In this document: positions 36,106-47,480 of the stretch, piece by piece
Numbering within the stretch: the stretch's first letter is position 1
Layout of the letters: every line of letters begins with the position of its first letter
Assembly (NCBI GenBank): GCA_030248225.1
Contig: JASANE010001461.1
Coordinates: 41,492 to 105,491 of the forward strand
Length of the DNA: 64,000 nt
Origin: Trileptium ribeirensis
Lineage: Eukaryota; Nematoda; Enoplea; Enoplida; Thoracostomopsidae
Direction: 5' to 3'
Program-made: the position numbers and the translations under genes
The notes under the pieces: model-generated
Told to the model about the DNA's origin: nothing
Seen by the model: only the letters and a program-made list of their open reading frames with translations
Database searches by the model: none

Positions 36106-38354
36106 AAGTTGGCTTCTCAACATGTGTATGTATTAAATGTGGATTGGAACTGCTAATAGTTTCGATAGCATAGATTTTTCCCCGTCTCGCTGTGTTAAAG
36201 CCGCGATGTTGCCATTGGCGTCGGACACTAACACCGGCGCGCGCTGCTTGTGACGTGCTTTGAACGTGACGTTCCCAAAGTATTTTCCCACGGGAAATTG
36301 TTTTTTCGCGTTTTGCACTATGCTTAAAAGCCCGTTTGGTTATATTTCATAGTAGTTGATATTATTAAATTAGCCATTTTCTATATTTTAGTTAATACGA
36401 TTGAAATACACTTTTGCTATAGCAGGATCTCATTATTGACTATTATTCGGTGACCGGTATCTGGTATTCAGTATCTTGCCCAGTAGCGTATAAAATTTTG
36501 TGTTCTGCCATTTCAAATTTTAGGCAGCATTTGCATAACCGTTGAGAAAGGAATTTGTGCTAAAGCCATAAAAAGTAATTTTTGTTTTAAAATTCTGCAT
36601 TCTACCTTTCTACTTGCGAAGCAGTTGTGGCGGTTATTGCAAAGATAACAAGAAGCTCACCAGTATTCGAGGCCGTTGGCGAAAGTGATTGTACGATAAA
36701 TTGATTGAACGTACGACCGCGTCGAATAGCATCAACCACGTTGAACTGTATATGGAAAACAGAGCCTAACGATCTATCGTGTTGAAAGGGAAACAGACAC
36801 CTACGTTGAATAGTTAATGCGTTCTAGCAGGTACGAGCTGGAATTATAATCGTGATGCGACTAGTTGAGTAACAACTAAATGATGTTGGAACCAGACCAA
36901 TAACCGACGTGTTCACGATATTATGTTGGACGTAGACGACGATACTATGTTGAATGTAGACAACGATATGAGGACGAGCAACTATGTTGAATAGTTGATG
37001 ATGATCTAAGTTAATAGACAATCACATCAAACTTATATTTCCAGAGTCACTTATATTGTTATTGATGTCGAGGTTCGTGATGATTAGCGCTAGTAACAAA
37101 TTTAGGAATTTGTGATCACTAATAGAACTGCTATGTTAATAGTGTTAACAACTAGATCACAGTGTATTAGAGTAACGGTTGTAATTGATGATAATTTAAC
37201 ATCGTCACAGCGACAGCATTTCATTTTAGTACATATTTATAAAGGTTTTAACCGTATCTGCAACGAAACAGCAAGATGTATCAAGTGCCAGATCGACCCT
37301 TGATCACTCTGTTTAAATCATTGGCGACACTCGGATTCACAGTCTGAAATAGAAAATAAGAAGCCGACGCAGCGAATATTTACATTATAAAGGTGTTCGT
37401 GGGCTTAAGAGTCCGCGACAGTGGCGGCCTTCGGGAAGGGGGACAGCCGCTGGCTACGCCCCAGATTCGTCCCAATTCCGTATCATGTGCGTCTGTAGTT
37501 AGAGCTGTGGACGAAGACTAGTTAACAGATTACACCTAATAACTAGCAAAGCAACACGACACGGAACGAGCGTAGCTACTCTGCGCTTAGTGACCATTTA
37601 ATCGTCCCACATGAAGCTCGAGCTCCTTTGATGTCCCACCATAGCAATTATCTATACATTGACAATAGTTCAATGTCAACACAACGGCCTTTGGATTATT
37701 TATATCAAAACCTTACAACTCTTCTTCTTCATCCAGTGAACAAAAAGATGAAAACTTTTTGAAATTTATATACCATAAATTTTAAGAAAATGTATATATA
37801 ATTAGAAGAGCGATTATTCCGTTGTAGGATCCCAACACTTGCCTTATTTGTTGCATAACATACAAACACAATTGGTTTTCATCGTATTCAACAGCTCCGA
37901 ACACCTAAATATACATTCTAATGACCTGCATGGGCATACAGATATGCTAAAAATTGCAAAATTTACTATTTTTGGTGCCAAAATTTACCAGACTTAGATC
38001 TAGAACTCTCCCACAGTTAATAACACACCCAATATGGTGTTAAAACAATGGAATCAACGAATCCATTAGCTTGAATAACCCTCATAGCTCGAAAACCGCT
38101 GCTCTGACAAAAATTGCATAACAACAAAGTTATCTTCAGTCAAGTAACAAAGTTAAGCTCTAGACGAGAGGGATTCAGCATGCGGTGTCTATTTTATATG
38201 CCACTATGTAGTCATAAAGTGTGTTACAGGACCCCAAAAGCTACAGAAATGCCTGTAGACTGCGAATAAATATAAGGGTAAAATACTGTAAAATGCGAAG
38301 ACGCCAAATGATAATTTAAAGGCAAACTGATCGAGGAACCATTTAAAATCCTAC
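36106..38354. other. Intergenic, no gene supported
   Basis: Short frames such as 36133-36318 (minus) show no domain. Repeated 'gttgaa', 'gacgat' and 'atgttg' words around 36730-37000 give a low-complexity look. Confidence 0.3.
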
Positions 38355-38770
38355 GTCACAACCACTAGCTCTGGACTCTCCATTCGCGGAAAATTTTGCC
38401 AGAACCATGAACCGGGGCCCTCTGGTTCCGAACCTGGTGGCGCCCGATTTTGCCCGGGGGACATTATTTGCCAAGAGAAAAACGGTTAAACACCATGTCA
38501 GAAACACCTCAAAAATGGCGAGAAAAAGTGATTTTGGAGCAAATCTTGATAGAATTTACGAAATTTTTGGCTTCAGGAAAGAATTGTAGACAAATTTTAT
38601 GTACTTTGGACCGATTGTAAACAAAAGAATTTGCCAAGAGGCGGTAAACCGGGAGGGGGGAGCAAAATGTTACCAGACGGCATCAACCAGGGGCGTCTGT
38701 TTTGTACCAAGCGGAACCGAAAAATCCCAGGCAGCCCCGCACTATCAATTTGGAGAGCCCAGTAGTTAGA
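38355..38770. mobile_element. Possible small inverted-repeat element
   Basis: 'tagctctggactctccatt' at about 38363-38382 and 'aaatttggagagcccagtag'-like sequence at about 38748-38768 are imperfect inverted repeats around GC-rich contents (38400-38460 and 38640-38740). No convincing target duplication; low confidence. Confidence 0.35.
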
Positions 38771-39929
38771 ACTGTTGAACTTAAATAATTTTTAGGGATT
38801 TGTCCAAACTGCTTAAAACCCATGTCCAAATTATATCTAGTCCCTTAATTGGCAAAACAATTTTAACTTAATCAAATTTTAACAAAAACTTCAGAGAAAT
38901 AAAAACTTCTAGTGTCGGATATTTAAATTTTCCATATTCACTAGATATAATGATTCAACATTGGTAAATCTTGGGAAATGACCAAAATTTGCCGAAAGCG
39001 CCAAAAAACGCGTAGTGCCGTATTCAATAAAAGAATATATAGGTCCCCATGTTTCGTTTTACATATTTTTTAGTTTGACCATTTATAAATACACACAATA
39101 ACCAAAAATTTTGTTTGGTTAGCAAGATTTTAGTTCAAACAAAATACAGTTCGAAAAACAAAAAATTACTATAACTAAAAAAATTCTACGCCACGACTAT
39201 TCTGCCAAAAGTGGACCAATTTTGCCAGTTTTTGCCCATAACTCGGCTGAGAATATCGCAAAACAGTGGGCCAGGACAGGTCGACTGATGTGCGCTGAAG
39301 TATCTATTACAGCGTGACAAATACTTAATCTGTGCCAACCATCTTCAAAAATCAGCTTACGACTAAAACGAGGCCTTTAACCACCAAAGTTATCTGGCGG
39401 CTGTAATGTACACGGAATAAGAGTAACGAAGATATATTTTGCTCTACACTGCCTTTTTTGCAATTTTTTGTTACGTGAACGTGGTAAAACGAATCCGAGG
39501 CATCATCGGTTAGTAGGCGAACTCCAGCGGTCGCGTTCTCAGGTAATCCGATATATCCACAGTGGCACAGTGTAACGCTGAGTTAAATAATTTATACTTG
39601 CGTATGCACGAATCTAATATTGATTACAGTAAAATAAGCTTTAAAACTGTACATGCATTGATAGAAAGTTACGCTTCGCCATGGTACACTCTAAATATAT
39701 TATTAATAATTTATATAACACACCAAAATCAGATTGCAGAATAACATGATATATCGCCTGCCCGGCCGGCCGGTAGCCAGCGACCGCCATAAAATTAGTA
39801 CAGGCGGCTTTTCCGGGTGGTGCCCTACGTTACCCCAAGGTGGCAATGAGACATGTACCCCGTAAAGAAGATGCCAGCAGTATCCCTGGGACCCCCACCT
39901 CAACAGGAGGATCGCTCCTGGATAAAGGA
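38771..39929. other. Intergenic, no gene seen
   Basis: AT-rich; the GC-richer patch 39755-39910 has no recognised domain on either strand. Confidence 0.3.
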
Positions 39930-40800
39930 TATTTCAAGTTGGTTTTTATTGCACTATAGCAAATGATTGCTGCTCCGTTTTTGTTGCGGGTTCTATCTAC
40001 TTTCATGATGAGCGGATTTCCGAACTCCTTATTATGATGGGCGGGCTTTGCCACTGCCATAGCTGCTTTTGCTACCCTTTTGGAAGTCCTGTGCCCATCC
40101 AGACTGTCATCGGGCTGCAGATAACGCCATCGCTTGAGTGTCGTCTTCTTTGGTCGAACTTCTTCATTCCAGAGCCCAGTGTGCTTCTGAATGCTCCACC
40201 GCCTGGCTTCATTAGATCTAGCGTTGTTTTGGCAGTCTAACTTGCTCCTTTACGCCAGCAGCGTCACCAGAGAATATCAACTGAGACAACCCATTCATTG
40301 TGGGCGTCAACTCAACATAGTGATCTGACAATAACATCTTGAAAAACAACTTTTGTATTAGTTGTAAAATGGGGGTGGGAGGCACCAATATTAAACTGGG
40401 GAGGGGGCACAGCCCACAGTTTTATCCCATGGCGACGCCCTTGTTTTATGCAAGTAATCAAATGTTTCACTCAAGCTGCTTTGCGAAGCTGGTGCTAGGT
40501 TGACTGCGTCTAGATAACTAGAAAAGCTGCTCTGGTCGCTTTCGTTATGTTAACTTTTCTTGTAGCTATATTCTTGGTGTCTTCGGGCTTATATTTCAGC
40601 TTCAGGTCAGCGACCAACAACTTGTGTTGTGGCGTCACATGGTATGACGTTGACGTCAGTTGCGGCTGACAAATAGCGTCGCCGCAGTAAGATGTTATCG
40701 ATTTGACAATCCTTGCCTCCACTGCTGTAGGTGATCAAATGGCTGTCTACCTTTTTGAAGGAAGTGTTGGTGATCGCCAGATTTTATAAAAAATGTTTGG
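39930..40800 (-). pseudogene. RTE-like LINE remnant (endonuclease end and linker)
   Basis: Minus strand, frameshifted. From 40800 downward: NTSFKKVDSHLITYSSGGKD and CQIDNILLRRR, the highly conserved end of the RTE-clade endonuclease (TysSGG...QIDyil), then VTPQHKLLVADLKLKYKPED. After an insertion of G/T-rich sequence (about 40370-40450) it resumes with LWNEEVRPKKTTLKRW and SKRVAKAAMAVAKPA, the basic linker before the RTE reverse transcriptase, followed by VDRTRNKNGA. It stops near 39930 before any polymerase motif. The family identification is firm because of the SGG/QID block; the missing reverse transcriptase means the copy is truncated at its 3' side or interrupted. Confidence 0.8.
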
Positions 40801-40959
40801 AGTACGATGAATACTATGGTTACGTTATCTGGAGTCCAGCGCTTATATTTCATGTTTTTTTCAATGAGATCGACTAACCCGGTTTATACCATGCAGCCTG
40901 ACTCTATTTGTTTGGTTATATATCGTTAAGGCAATTTAGTACGTCCTGTATAGGTTTTT

Positions 40960-41775
40960 GGTACGCTGAATACAGTAGTGCGGTCATCCAGAACCCAATA
41001 CGAATCAACTATATATACATGAAACCACAATGGGTCCATTTTGCTCTTGCTTGCGAGATGCTAGTGTTAACGGGCACCTGCTCGTTAGTCCCCCCGCCAC
41101 CGTATCGCATGTCTAATTTATACCATTTGTGAAATGCTTCACTGGTTTCCATCCATCCAGTTTCACTGTAACTACAAAATTTTTGGGAAATTCTTCTGAC
41201 TCATGCCATGAAGAATGCAGACTCTTATCCTTAAAACAATCACAGGATCCAAAGCGGTCCTATCGGCACAAGCAACCGCTAGTATCGTCGTATTCTCTCG
41301 TTTTCTGCACACGGTTTTCTTGCCAACATGAGCTTGCATTTCGATGCACCTGCAGGAAATCCAGATTCATCGCAGTTCCAGATAGCTCATGGCTTATCGT
41401 GCAAGCCAAATCTTGCAATTTCCTTTTCAATGAAATCATAGAATCCGAAAATGCCGAAAGGATTTAGCATAAAGATGTTTCTAGCTATTAGCATTGTTTA
41501 CGCTTTCTTAAATGTTAGCTTATGGCGATGCATAAATGGTTAAACCCAGTAGACTCAAGGAATCCCATCGGTAAAATTACTAGGAAGTTCAGTCGCGTCC
41601 ACATGGTTTCGATCAATTCCTCCAAGTTCTTGCAACGACATACCGAAACCCATTTGACGAACATAACTCGGCATACTGACTTCCATAGGTCATGACAACA
41701 CGAGTTTTCGTCCTTGTCTTTTATGTACCAGGTGGCTTTTCGACCCCAGATATCGTTGATTCCATAATAACGCAA
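40960..41775 (-). pseudogene. Decayed pogo/Tigger-like transposase
   Basis: Minus strand, several stops and frame changes. In order: an N-terminal helix-turn-helix remnant (RYYGIN, near 41760); VRQMGFGMSLQELGGI; a second DNA-binding half ending HRHKLTFKK; then PFGIFGFYDFIEKEIARFGL and IWNCDESGFPAGASKCK (around 41345-41390), the first catalytic Asp motif of the DDE core; and SYSETGWMETSEAFHKWYKL (about 41100-41160), the conserved Gly-Trp-Met block. The remaining two catalytic acids are not recognisable. The enzyme class cuts at TA dinucleotides. It is distinct in sequence from the better-preserved pogo element at 44.4-47.2 kb. Confidence 0.75.
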
Positions 41776-41849
41776 TAATAAAAACGAAATAAAACTGTTC
41801 TGTGTAGGGCTATATTAGATTTTCTATCTGAATAAATGTATATCCTTTT

Positions 41850-42470
41850 TATGTGACCATTCTTACCCGACTCTGTACAGTTCATTTAGGATAACAATAG
41901 ATAAGAATCCGAAGCAAGTATCCCATATTTAGACGATTTATAACATAGGTACGCATACAAGTTACTTGGGTTGCCGTATTATTCCTAGTATAGTACAAAA
42001 ATGTTTATCATGCTAGCTCGAAATGGTTAGTTCTCCAATTTCGCATATCCGATGTTCAACAGCTGGCAGTAAAGGGACTTGGATTTGCAGATGTCGTAAT
42101 TATATGGTTCTAAAATTGCAGCGCTCGACGTTGACACAATTTTCATAATCTAAGCTAACTTTGGTATTATCCCCGTTACAGTTCGATTAAGTTTTAACGT
42201 TTTGGATACTATAACAAATCTATTTCAACGGGCACATGAATTTCAGCATATATGCACAGTATGACAAAAGGTGAAAACATCGTAGACATGAAAATGCGTA
42301 CTTTACAGATCTATTTAAGTGTTAGTGATGAAAAATACAATTTAGAAGCTTTTGTGTGCGAAGATATTTTCTTGAGCGCAAACTAAACATTGTGATGACT
42401 TATACATTTATGTAGGTAAACAAAACAAGGATTCGGATCTGCATAGACCTAGCATATATGAATGATGGGT
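41850..42470 (-). repeat. Shared non-coding segment of the helicase-NADAR family (left of copy A)
   Basis: About 0.6 kb of AT-rich DNA directly downstream (minus-strand sense) of the NADAR frame. The same segment recurs at 51190-51850, partly at 44200-44382, inverted at 50398-50610 and as a stub at 55930-56065. Shared strings include 'cttgggttgccgtattatt', 'agcgctcgacgttgacacaa', 'taagctaactttggtattat' and 'ttgtaatttaacgaacctag' or close variants. It holds no frame conserved between copies. It could be a terminal direct repeat or the spacer of a tandem array. Confidence 0.8.
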
Positions 42471-43030
42471 TCTTGTAATTTAGCGAACCTAGTATATTTT
42501 TTGTTATTGCAACCCGACGATCCTGGTCGTTCGTTATCTTCTTCGTAAGTAATCGATATAGGTTGTGGAGACTTCCGAAGATTCATTTTGACCCGGCCAG
42601 CGTGACGGGAACTGAACTCGAAGGTCGCGCTTTGATAAACCAATACCCTGAAACAAATCGCTTGAGATTGCTTCAGCCAACATTTTGGCTAGTGTTTATG
42701 CTCGTTTTGTTCGAACTTATTGGTCACAGCCATCTTCATTATTGTAACCCGCTGTTCCGATCAAAGGCGAACCAATTCCTTGCCCTCTGTCAAGCTTCGT
42801 TTCTGTAGTTTTTAGTATTTGTTTCATGACGGCGGGCTTACCCTTTCTAAGTATTGTTTTTACAACATTTCAAAGCCGTAATACTCGAATTTCTTAATCA
42901 TGTAATAATGTTGCGTGCAGTTATATTGTACACCATCAACAGTGAACGAAATGAGGCAGTGATTAGAGAAGATGCTGTTTTAGTGAAGAAGGGAACCACG
43001 TCGCTCCGCTGGTCGGACATTGTAGAGAAT
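42449..43030 (-). pseudogene. NADAR domain, copy A
   Basis: Minus-strand sense, frameshifted. The first half (about 42870-43000) has the NADAR pattern SFTVDGV-Y-TQHYYMIKK-EYYG, in which the His-Tyr-Tyr and Lys belong to the motif that opens the domain in YbiA-like proteins. The end has VKMNLRKSPQPISITYEED. The centre is more damaged than in copy C. NADAR proteins act on ADP-ribose-linked substrates; some bacterial ones remove ADP-ribose from guanine in DNA. It follows the helicase on the same strand, so the two were probably one polyprotein or adjacent genes. Confidence 0.7.
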
Positions 43031-43209
43031 AAGATGAAAATGCTCCCGCAATCGTATCAAGAGCCTTTCTCAACCACGGCGCTGAAAATAATATACGCAC
43101 AAGGCAAGGATGTGATATAATAAGTGTCTACGCAACTATTGGGCGAAGGTAAAATAAATGAAAAAGCAAAAAAGACTTTTATGTGAACATTTGTGTCATG
43201 CCCAAAAAA

Positions 43210-44209
43210 AATTAGCATAAAATCCATTCGATAGCTATACGTGAACGTCGATTCGCTGATCGGCGGGTTCCGTGAGCGCTTGAACATCACACACACGCAC
43301 GTGAATGACCCAAGCACCATTAATGCAGCATTCGCGAATAGACTACCGCATGAGCGAGTGTTACAGAAAGCGGTACACACGAAGATACTAATCTTTCGAG
43401 GCCGGGTGGTAGTGACATTTAGGTAACGACAGTCGCTCAAAAACCCGAGGTAATGTGGTTGGCCACGGACGTTCACCAGGGGGTTTGAGCGCACCAGCGA
43501 TATTATCACGTAAGGGCGTTCGACGCCCTTCTAAATGTTGGCACGTCCACCTTGATTTGTGGGTAGTATGATGACAGGATGCCCTTTATTATGCCTGCAC
43601 GAGCGACATAATTCACGATGGAAGCCTGATCGACGCTATAGTCGCAAATGAGGATATCGGCGATACGAAATACACCAGATTTCTCCAACATTATAACTGC
43701 TACCACTTAACGCTTAGAAACCTTCAATATGCAAGAAGCCGATGGGCCCGCGAGGTACTAGCGCCGTTTTAGCAGGACCGATCTCGTTATAGTGACTCAG
43801 GAGCTGCGAGATCAAGCGGTGCATCCGCGTACACAAAGCGGCTGGGCGGTGACAAAAGTTGGGAGGGTGAAAGATAGATGTGCCAAAATTGCATGACGCT
43901 ACAGAAAGGCTTCCCTTGGGCCAAATTTAGCAAAAATTTTATACCCGACCTTTCGGCCGCCACCCTCGTAAGAAGCATGCTGTTGATATAGGCAAGCAAC
44001 TGTTTCACATCGCTTTTTAGGATAATTTGCCCAGTTGCCGCTAGCGGTAGGGTTGCGGAGAAAATTGAAAGGTCAACAGAAGCCGCTTCCTCTACGTTTA
44101 TACGGTCGAACTTACTACCACCTAAGTCAGTATAACAAGGGTCGCAGTGGTAAGCGTCTAAGTTGTTCACTAGGTCTATTATTGTTTTATCAAGGGTACA
44201 AGCGAACAT
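43210..44209 (-). pseudogene. Upf1-like SF1 helicase fragment, copy A
   Basis: Minus strand, in pieces. 44209-43787: VEEAASVDLSIFSATLPLA (Walker B, DEAA-type with Glu in place of the first Asp) and ATGQIILKSDVKQLL (motif III, the GD-x-x-QL element, here SD). 43706-43506: VFRIADILICDYSVDQAS to YYPQIKVDVPT (motif IV/V region). 43509-43380: IISLVRSNP and HYLGFLSDCRYLNVTTTRPR (motifs V/VI; canonical GFLsd-RR-NVa-TRar). The Walker A half is missing: sequence upstream of the Walker B is replaced by the shared non-coding segment. The family unwinds nucleic acid using ATP. Confidence 0.72.
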
Positions 44210-44382
44210 TTTGTAATGCTATACGTCGCCCCAGTCTGTACAATGTTCTTGGGGTAACAAAAGATCAATATCCAAAGCAAGTATCCTATACTGTATAGAA
44301 TTCTAATCGAATTCACACGATAAAGGGGACGATTTAGAATTTAAGTATACAAGTTACTTGCATTGCCGTATTATTGCTAGTA
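44200..44382 (-). repeat. Shared segment of the helicase-NADAR family, right of copy A, truncated
   Basis: The start of the shared segment ('gcaagtatcctatactgtat', 'tatacaagttacttgc', 'gccgtattattgctagtata') continues exactly to the TA at 44383-44384, where the pogo element begins. In the intact segment at 51.35 kb the next bases are 'gtgcaaaaatg'. These are not found on the far side of the pogo element. Confidence 0.8.
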
Positions 44383-44384
44383 TA

Positions 44385-47233
44385 GTGACGATCACAAAAA
44401 ATGCAACATCAAAATTTCAGAAAAATCTATTTTTTATCCATGAAGATAAATACTTGTGATTCCTTTGGTCTGCCCATTATTAGTACCTAATGATATACAA
44501 CTATCTGCAGTTTGTTCGGGTTACCCGTATTTCCGGTTGACGAAAAAAGTTAAAAAAATGCCAGGTTTTTTGTGACTTTTTCACAAAAAAAACTTGAAAC
44601 TCACAAAAGAACTCTGGCCGAACGATGACAACTACATCTATCCACCATGCTCAAATTACCTTTAAAACACATTTTAAGGTCTCTTGCCTTGTTTTGACTT
44701 CAGTACATTGCTTGGGTGTACCAGAAGTTTTTTGTGAGCGGGTCACAAAAACATGAAAATTTCAAAATCACAAAAAACTTTGACATATTCAAATGCTCTT
44801 TGACACAAGCGTGGTTTAAAATCCTGTCATATTAACACCACGAGTACTTAAAAAGTATCTCCTACATCTTGCACTGAACCAGTGTCCAGTATGTACATCC
44901 ATTTTGAGATCGGAGACAAAACATACTCCAGCAGGGCGAGGCGTGATCCAAGACAAAAACCTCTACACAAGTCAATATATACGTAAAAGAACCTTAGTAA
45001 GCTACCATAATATCCTTTGTTCTTTGTAGCAGGCACACGGAGCCGCACAACCACACGTCCGCCCGACTTCCACTCGCCACCTGCCAGTGTTGCCAATGTT
45101 GTTGCGGAACCTCTGTCGCTGATGTTGATGTGGACGGCGTTCCCCCACCCCCTCCCCCCGAAATCCGGGTGCAGCCGCTGAGTGCGTCTACTGGGCCTCG
45201 TGCACTAGAGACGCGCCGTGCCGTTTGTATTCGTTAAACATAGGGTCCACGGCATCGTGAGCCTTGAAGTAGTACGACAGGTCGGCGCCAAAAGCACGTG
45301 TGCTGGAAGACAATACAGGCGGCGCTTCGGATATCTCAAGAGGGCCGTAAAAGACGAAATTGCTGAGGACCGTACCGGTGTCCTCATTGACCGGCCACCT
45401 GAACTGAGGGATGGCAATAAACAACGTCGAGCAGCTGATGCTGATGACACTGGTGTAACTGGTGGCGGGACGTCCCGCACCGTGTTGGGAACCGGGACAG
45501 CAGATCCCACCTCTGGCAAAGCAGGGCTATCGTCGCCAGTCGCCACAGCAGCAAGGGCGGCTGTCTCGACTGGACTCACCGCACGGCGACGGGGGCTGGC
45601 AGGCTTTGCAGGGCTGCCAGGCTCGACAAGGTATTTTTGATACGTCTCCTCTGGTAAGTTGAGCATATCAGCGCCCTTCTCAACCAGACGGTCGTATTTG
45701 CGGACTAGCGTAGGGATCAGACGATCTTGCGGATATTTCGAAAAATCCACGGGATACACTCCCGACGCCTGAAAAGCCTTCTTGATAATACTAGGCTCGA
45801 GCTTCGCCCATGTGTTCTGCAGCAACTCGCAGAACTGAGGTTTAGAAATCGCATCAGTGATGTTGTGCAGGCGGCGGAACTCGGCGAGGTCACGGTTCCA
45901 TATATTCTTCAGGACACCAAACACACCCACGTCTAGTGGCTGCAATACATCAGTGGCATGGGGAGGCAGCTTCAGCAAGTCGATGGAGAGACCTTGCTCA
46001 TTTTTCTTCATCGCTTCGTCGATGACAGTGGAGCTGACGTGGGATGTATGGCCGTCGAAAAGAATAAGGAGAGGCCTTTCTGTGACCGATGCGCAGAAGC
46101 GAGCAAACCAGACCTCGAACACTCGTGCCGTCATCCATCCCGTATTTTGGTCTATCTCAACTTCGTAATCTTCGCAACCGTTTGGCCTATATGTCCCTTT
46201 GAAAATATGCAGAAGGGGACGCTTGTCGCCGGCTGCGCTAACACATGCGAGGACGGAGTATTGAGTCTTTGCGTCGCCCTTTCGCACTGCCTTAACCCGG
46301 TCTTTTGTGCTGGCATACACCATACGACTTTTCGGATCAATTGTAAATCCGCTTTCGTCTAAATTCCAGATATGGCGACCGATGGTAGAGAGGGGGATAT
46401 TGTTTTGGCGCATGCTGGATTTGAGATGTTCGATACGCTCTACGAGAAGATCGTAAAACGGCTTAATAATAAAAATATTTGACGTCGCCCAATCGCGGGT
46501 GAACGACATGTGGATAGGGGCGTGCTGTTTTAAACCGTGCCGTTTACAAAAACCCATTGCCCAATTCTGCGAGGGCAACCCTTCCGCCCCATCGAACTCG
46601 ATATTACTTGACTACCACGTTGCCGACCCGTCTGTCTATCAATAACGGCATCTCGAAGTTTCCTGGATGACATTTTATAGCCTTTCGCCACTGCATCGTA
46701 CAAGGGCTTCTCGCCTTTCGCAAGTCGGTCGAGGATAATGTTGACAGCCTGTGGCAATAAGGAATCGGAAGCAATTTAAGCAGCAGTTTTATTATAATAA
46801 TTATTATACTGCTTATCCCGGCTCATTTGTATAACAAATCTGTTTACAAAACGTAGAAATAGCCTGAAAAATGCATTACAAATATAACGTAATAATAAAG
46901 TTTTTTTGTCAATTTGCAACAAAAAAGTCACAAAATAGAACACGGGTCATATTTTCACACACGTGGTCAATGCCGGCCTGAATTCGGTTTGGGGGTGTTG
47001 CGGCATCGATTTAAGATGCAGATGTGCCGTTCCCGTCGTTATGCGTATGTTTGACAAAAAGTCGCAACGAAGTCACCAATTTGTGTCAAACCCGCAAATC
47101 CAAACTCGCCAAGTAATAAAACGATGGGGCAAAGTACAGAACCCAAAAGTCGCGCCTAAAAACGCACCATTTATGGGCTATAAACCATGTTATTTTTTGT
47201 GACTTTTGACCCCATGTTTTTTGTTACTACTAC
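44385..47233 (-). mobile_element. Pogo/Tigger-like DNA transposon, about 2.85 kb
   Basis: Starts GTGACGATCACAAAAAATG and ends with the inverse of GTAGTAGTAACAAAAAACATG (imperfect inverted repeats), flanked by TA on both sides (44383-44384, 47234-47235). Subterminal copies of TCACAAAA or its complement occur at 44391, 44566-44590, 44601, 44728-44750, 44768, 46928 and 47195-47202, probably transposase-binding sites. One transposase gene lies inside on the minus strand. Confidence 0.75.
45188..46748 (-). pseudogene. Pogo/Tigger-like transposase (one frame break, otherwise well kept)
   Basis: Minus strand. A predicted exon starts at 46748 after acceptor 'ccttattgccacag'. N-terminal DNA-binding half: AVNIILDRLAKGEKPLYDAV and YKMSSRKLRDAVIDR (psq-type helix-turn-helix). 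Then a frame change near 46580-46620, apparently with loss of part of the second DNA-binding domain, leading to LPSQNWAMGFCKRHGL. The catalytic core is intact over about 400 residues: HIWNLDESGF (first Asp), NTGWM, LLILFDGHTSH (second Asp) and LPPHATDVLQPLDVGVF (third Asp), the spacing of pogo/Fot-type DDE enzymes. A second frame change may occur near 45420, because the alternative frame ending FNEYKRHGASLVHEAQ looks more protein-like. Such transposases insert at TA. Codon use is GC-richer than the surroundings, consistent with a recent arrival. Confidence 0.85.
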
Positions 47234-47299
47234 TATACATACAGAACGATTGTGAAAGAAAGTTTTCACTACTGGTACAAATTTTTGTATGAATATAAT

Positions 47300-47480
47300 T
47301 ACCCCTGCCGATCCGTAGATTCCGAATATGCTATTAGATTTGCCCTAGGACCAATACTCGTCGAGCTATTTTTGACCAAATTCAGTAAATCTGGTGCCCA
47401 ATACGCTACTATAGGGGGGTAGCAGGGGTAATAGCTCGGCGAATATTAATCGCACGTAAAAATGGGTGCTATTTTTGAAC
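47300..47480. repeat. Palindromic CTCGCCGAG-family repeat, left arm
   Basis: 'ccgtagattccgaatatgct' leads to 'aatactcgtcgagctatttt' and then to the inverse 'taatagctcggcgaatatt' (47432-47450). The outer part is the inverse of 49120-49160. See the entries at 49060 and 49815. Confidence 0.7.

Noticed and set aside
43210..43430. Plus-strand frame opposite helicase copy A
   Set aside because: Reads without stops only for 61 codons; the opposite strand carries the recognisable motif VI and the family signal.
45218..46362. Plus-strand frames opposite the pogo transposase
   Set aside because: Shadows of the GC-rich transposase gene on the minus strand.
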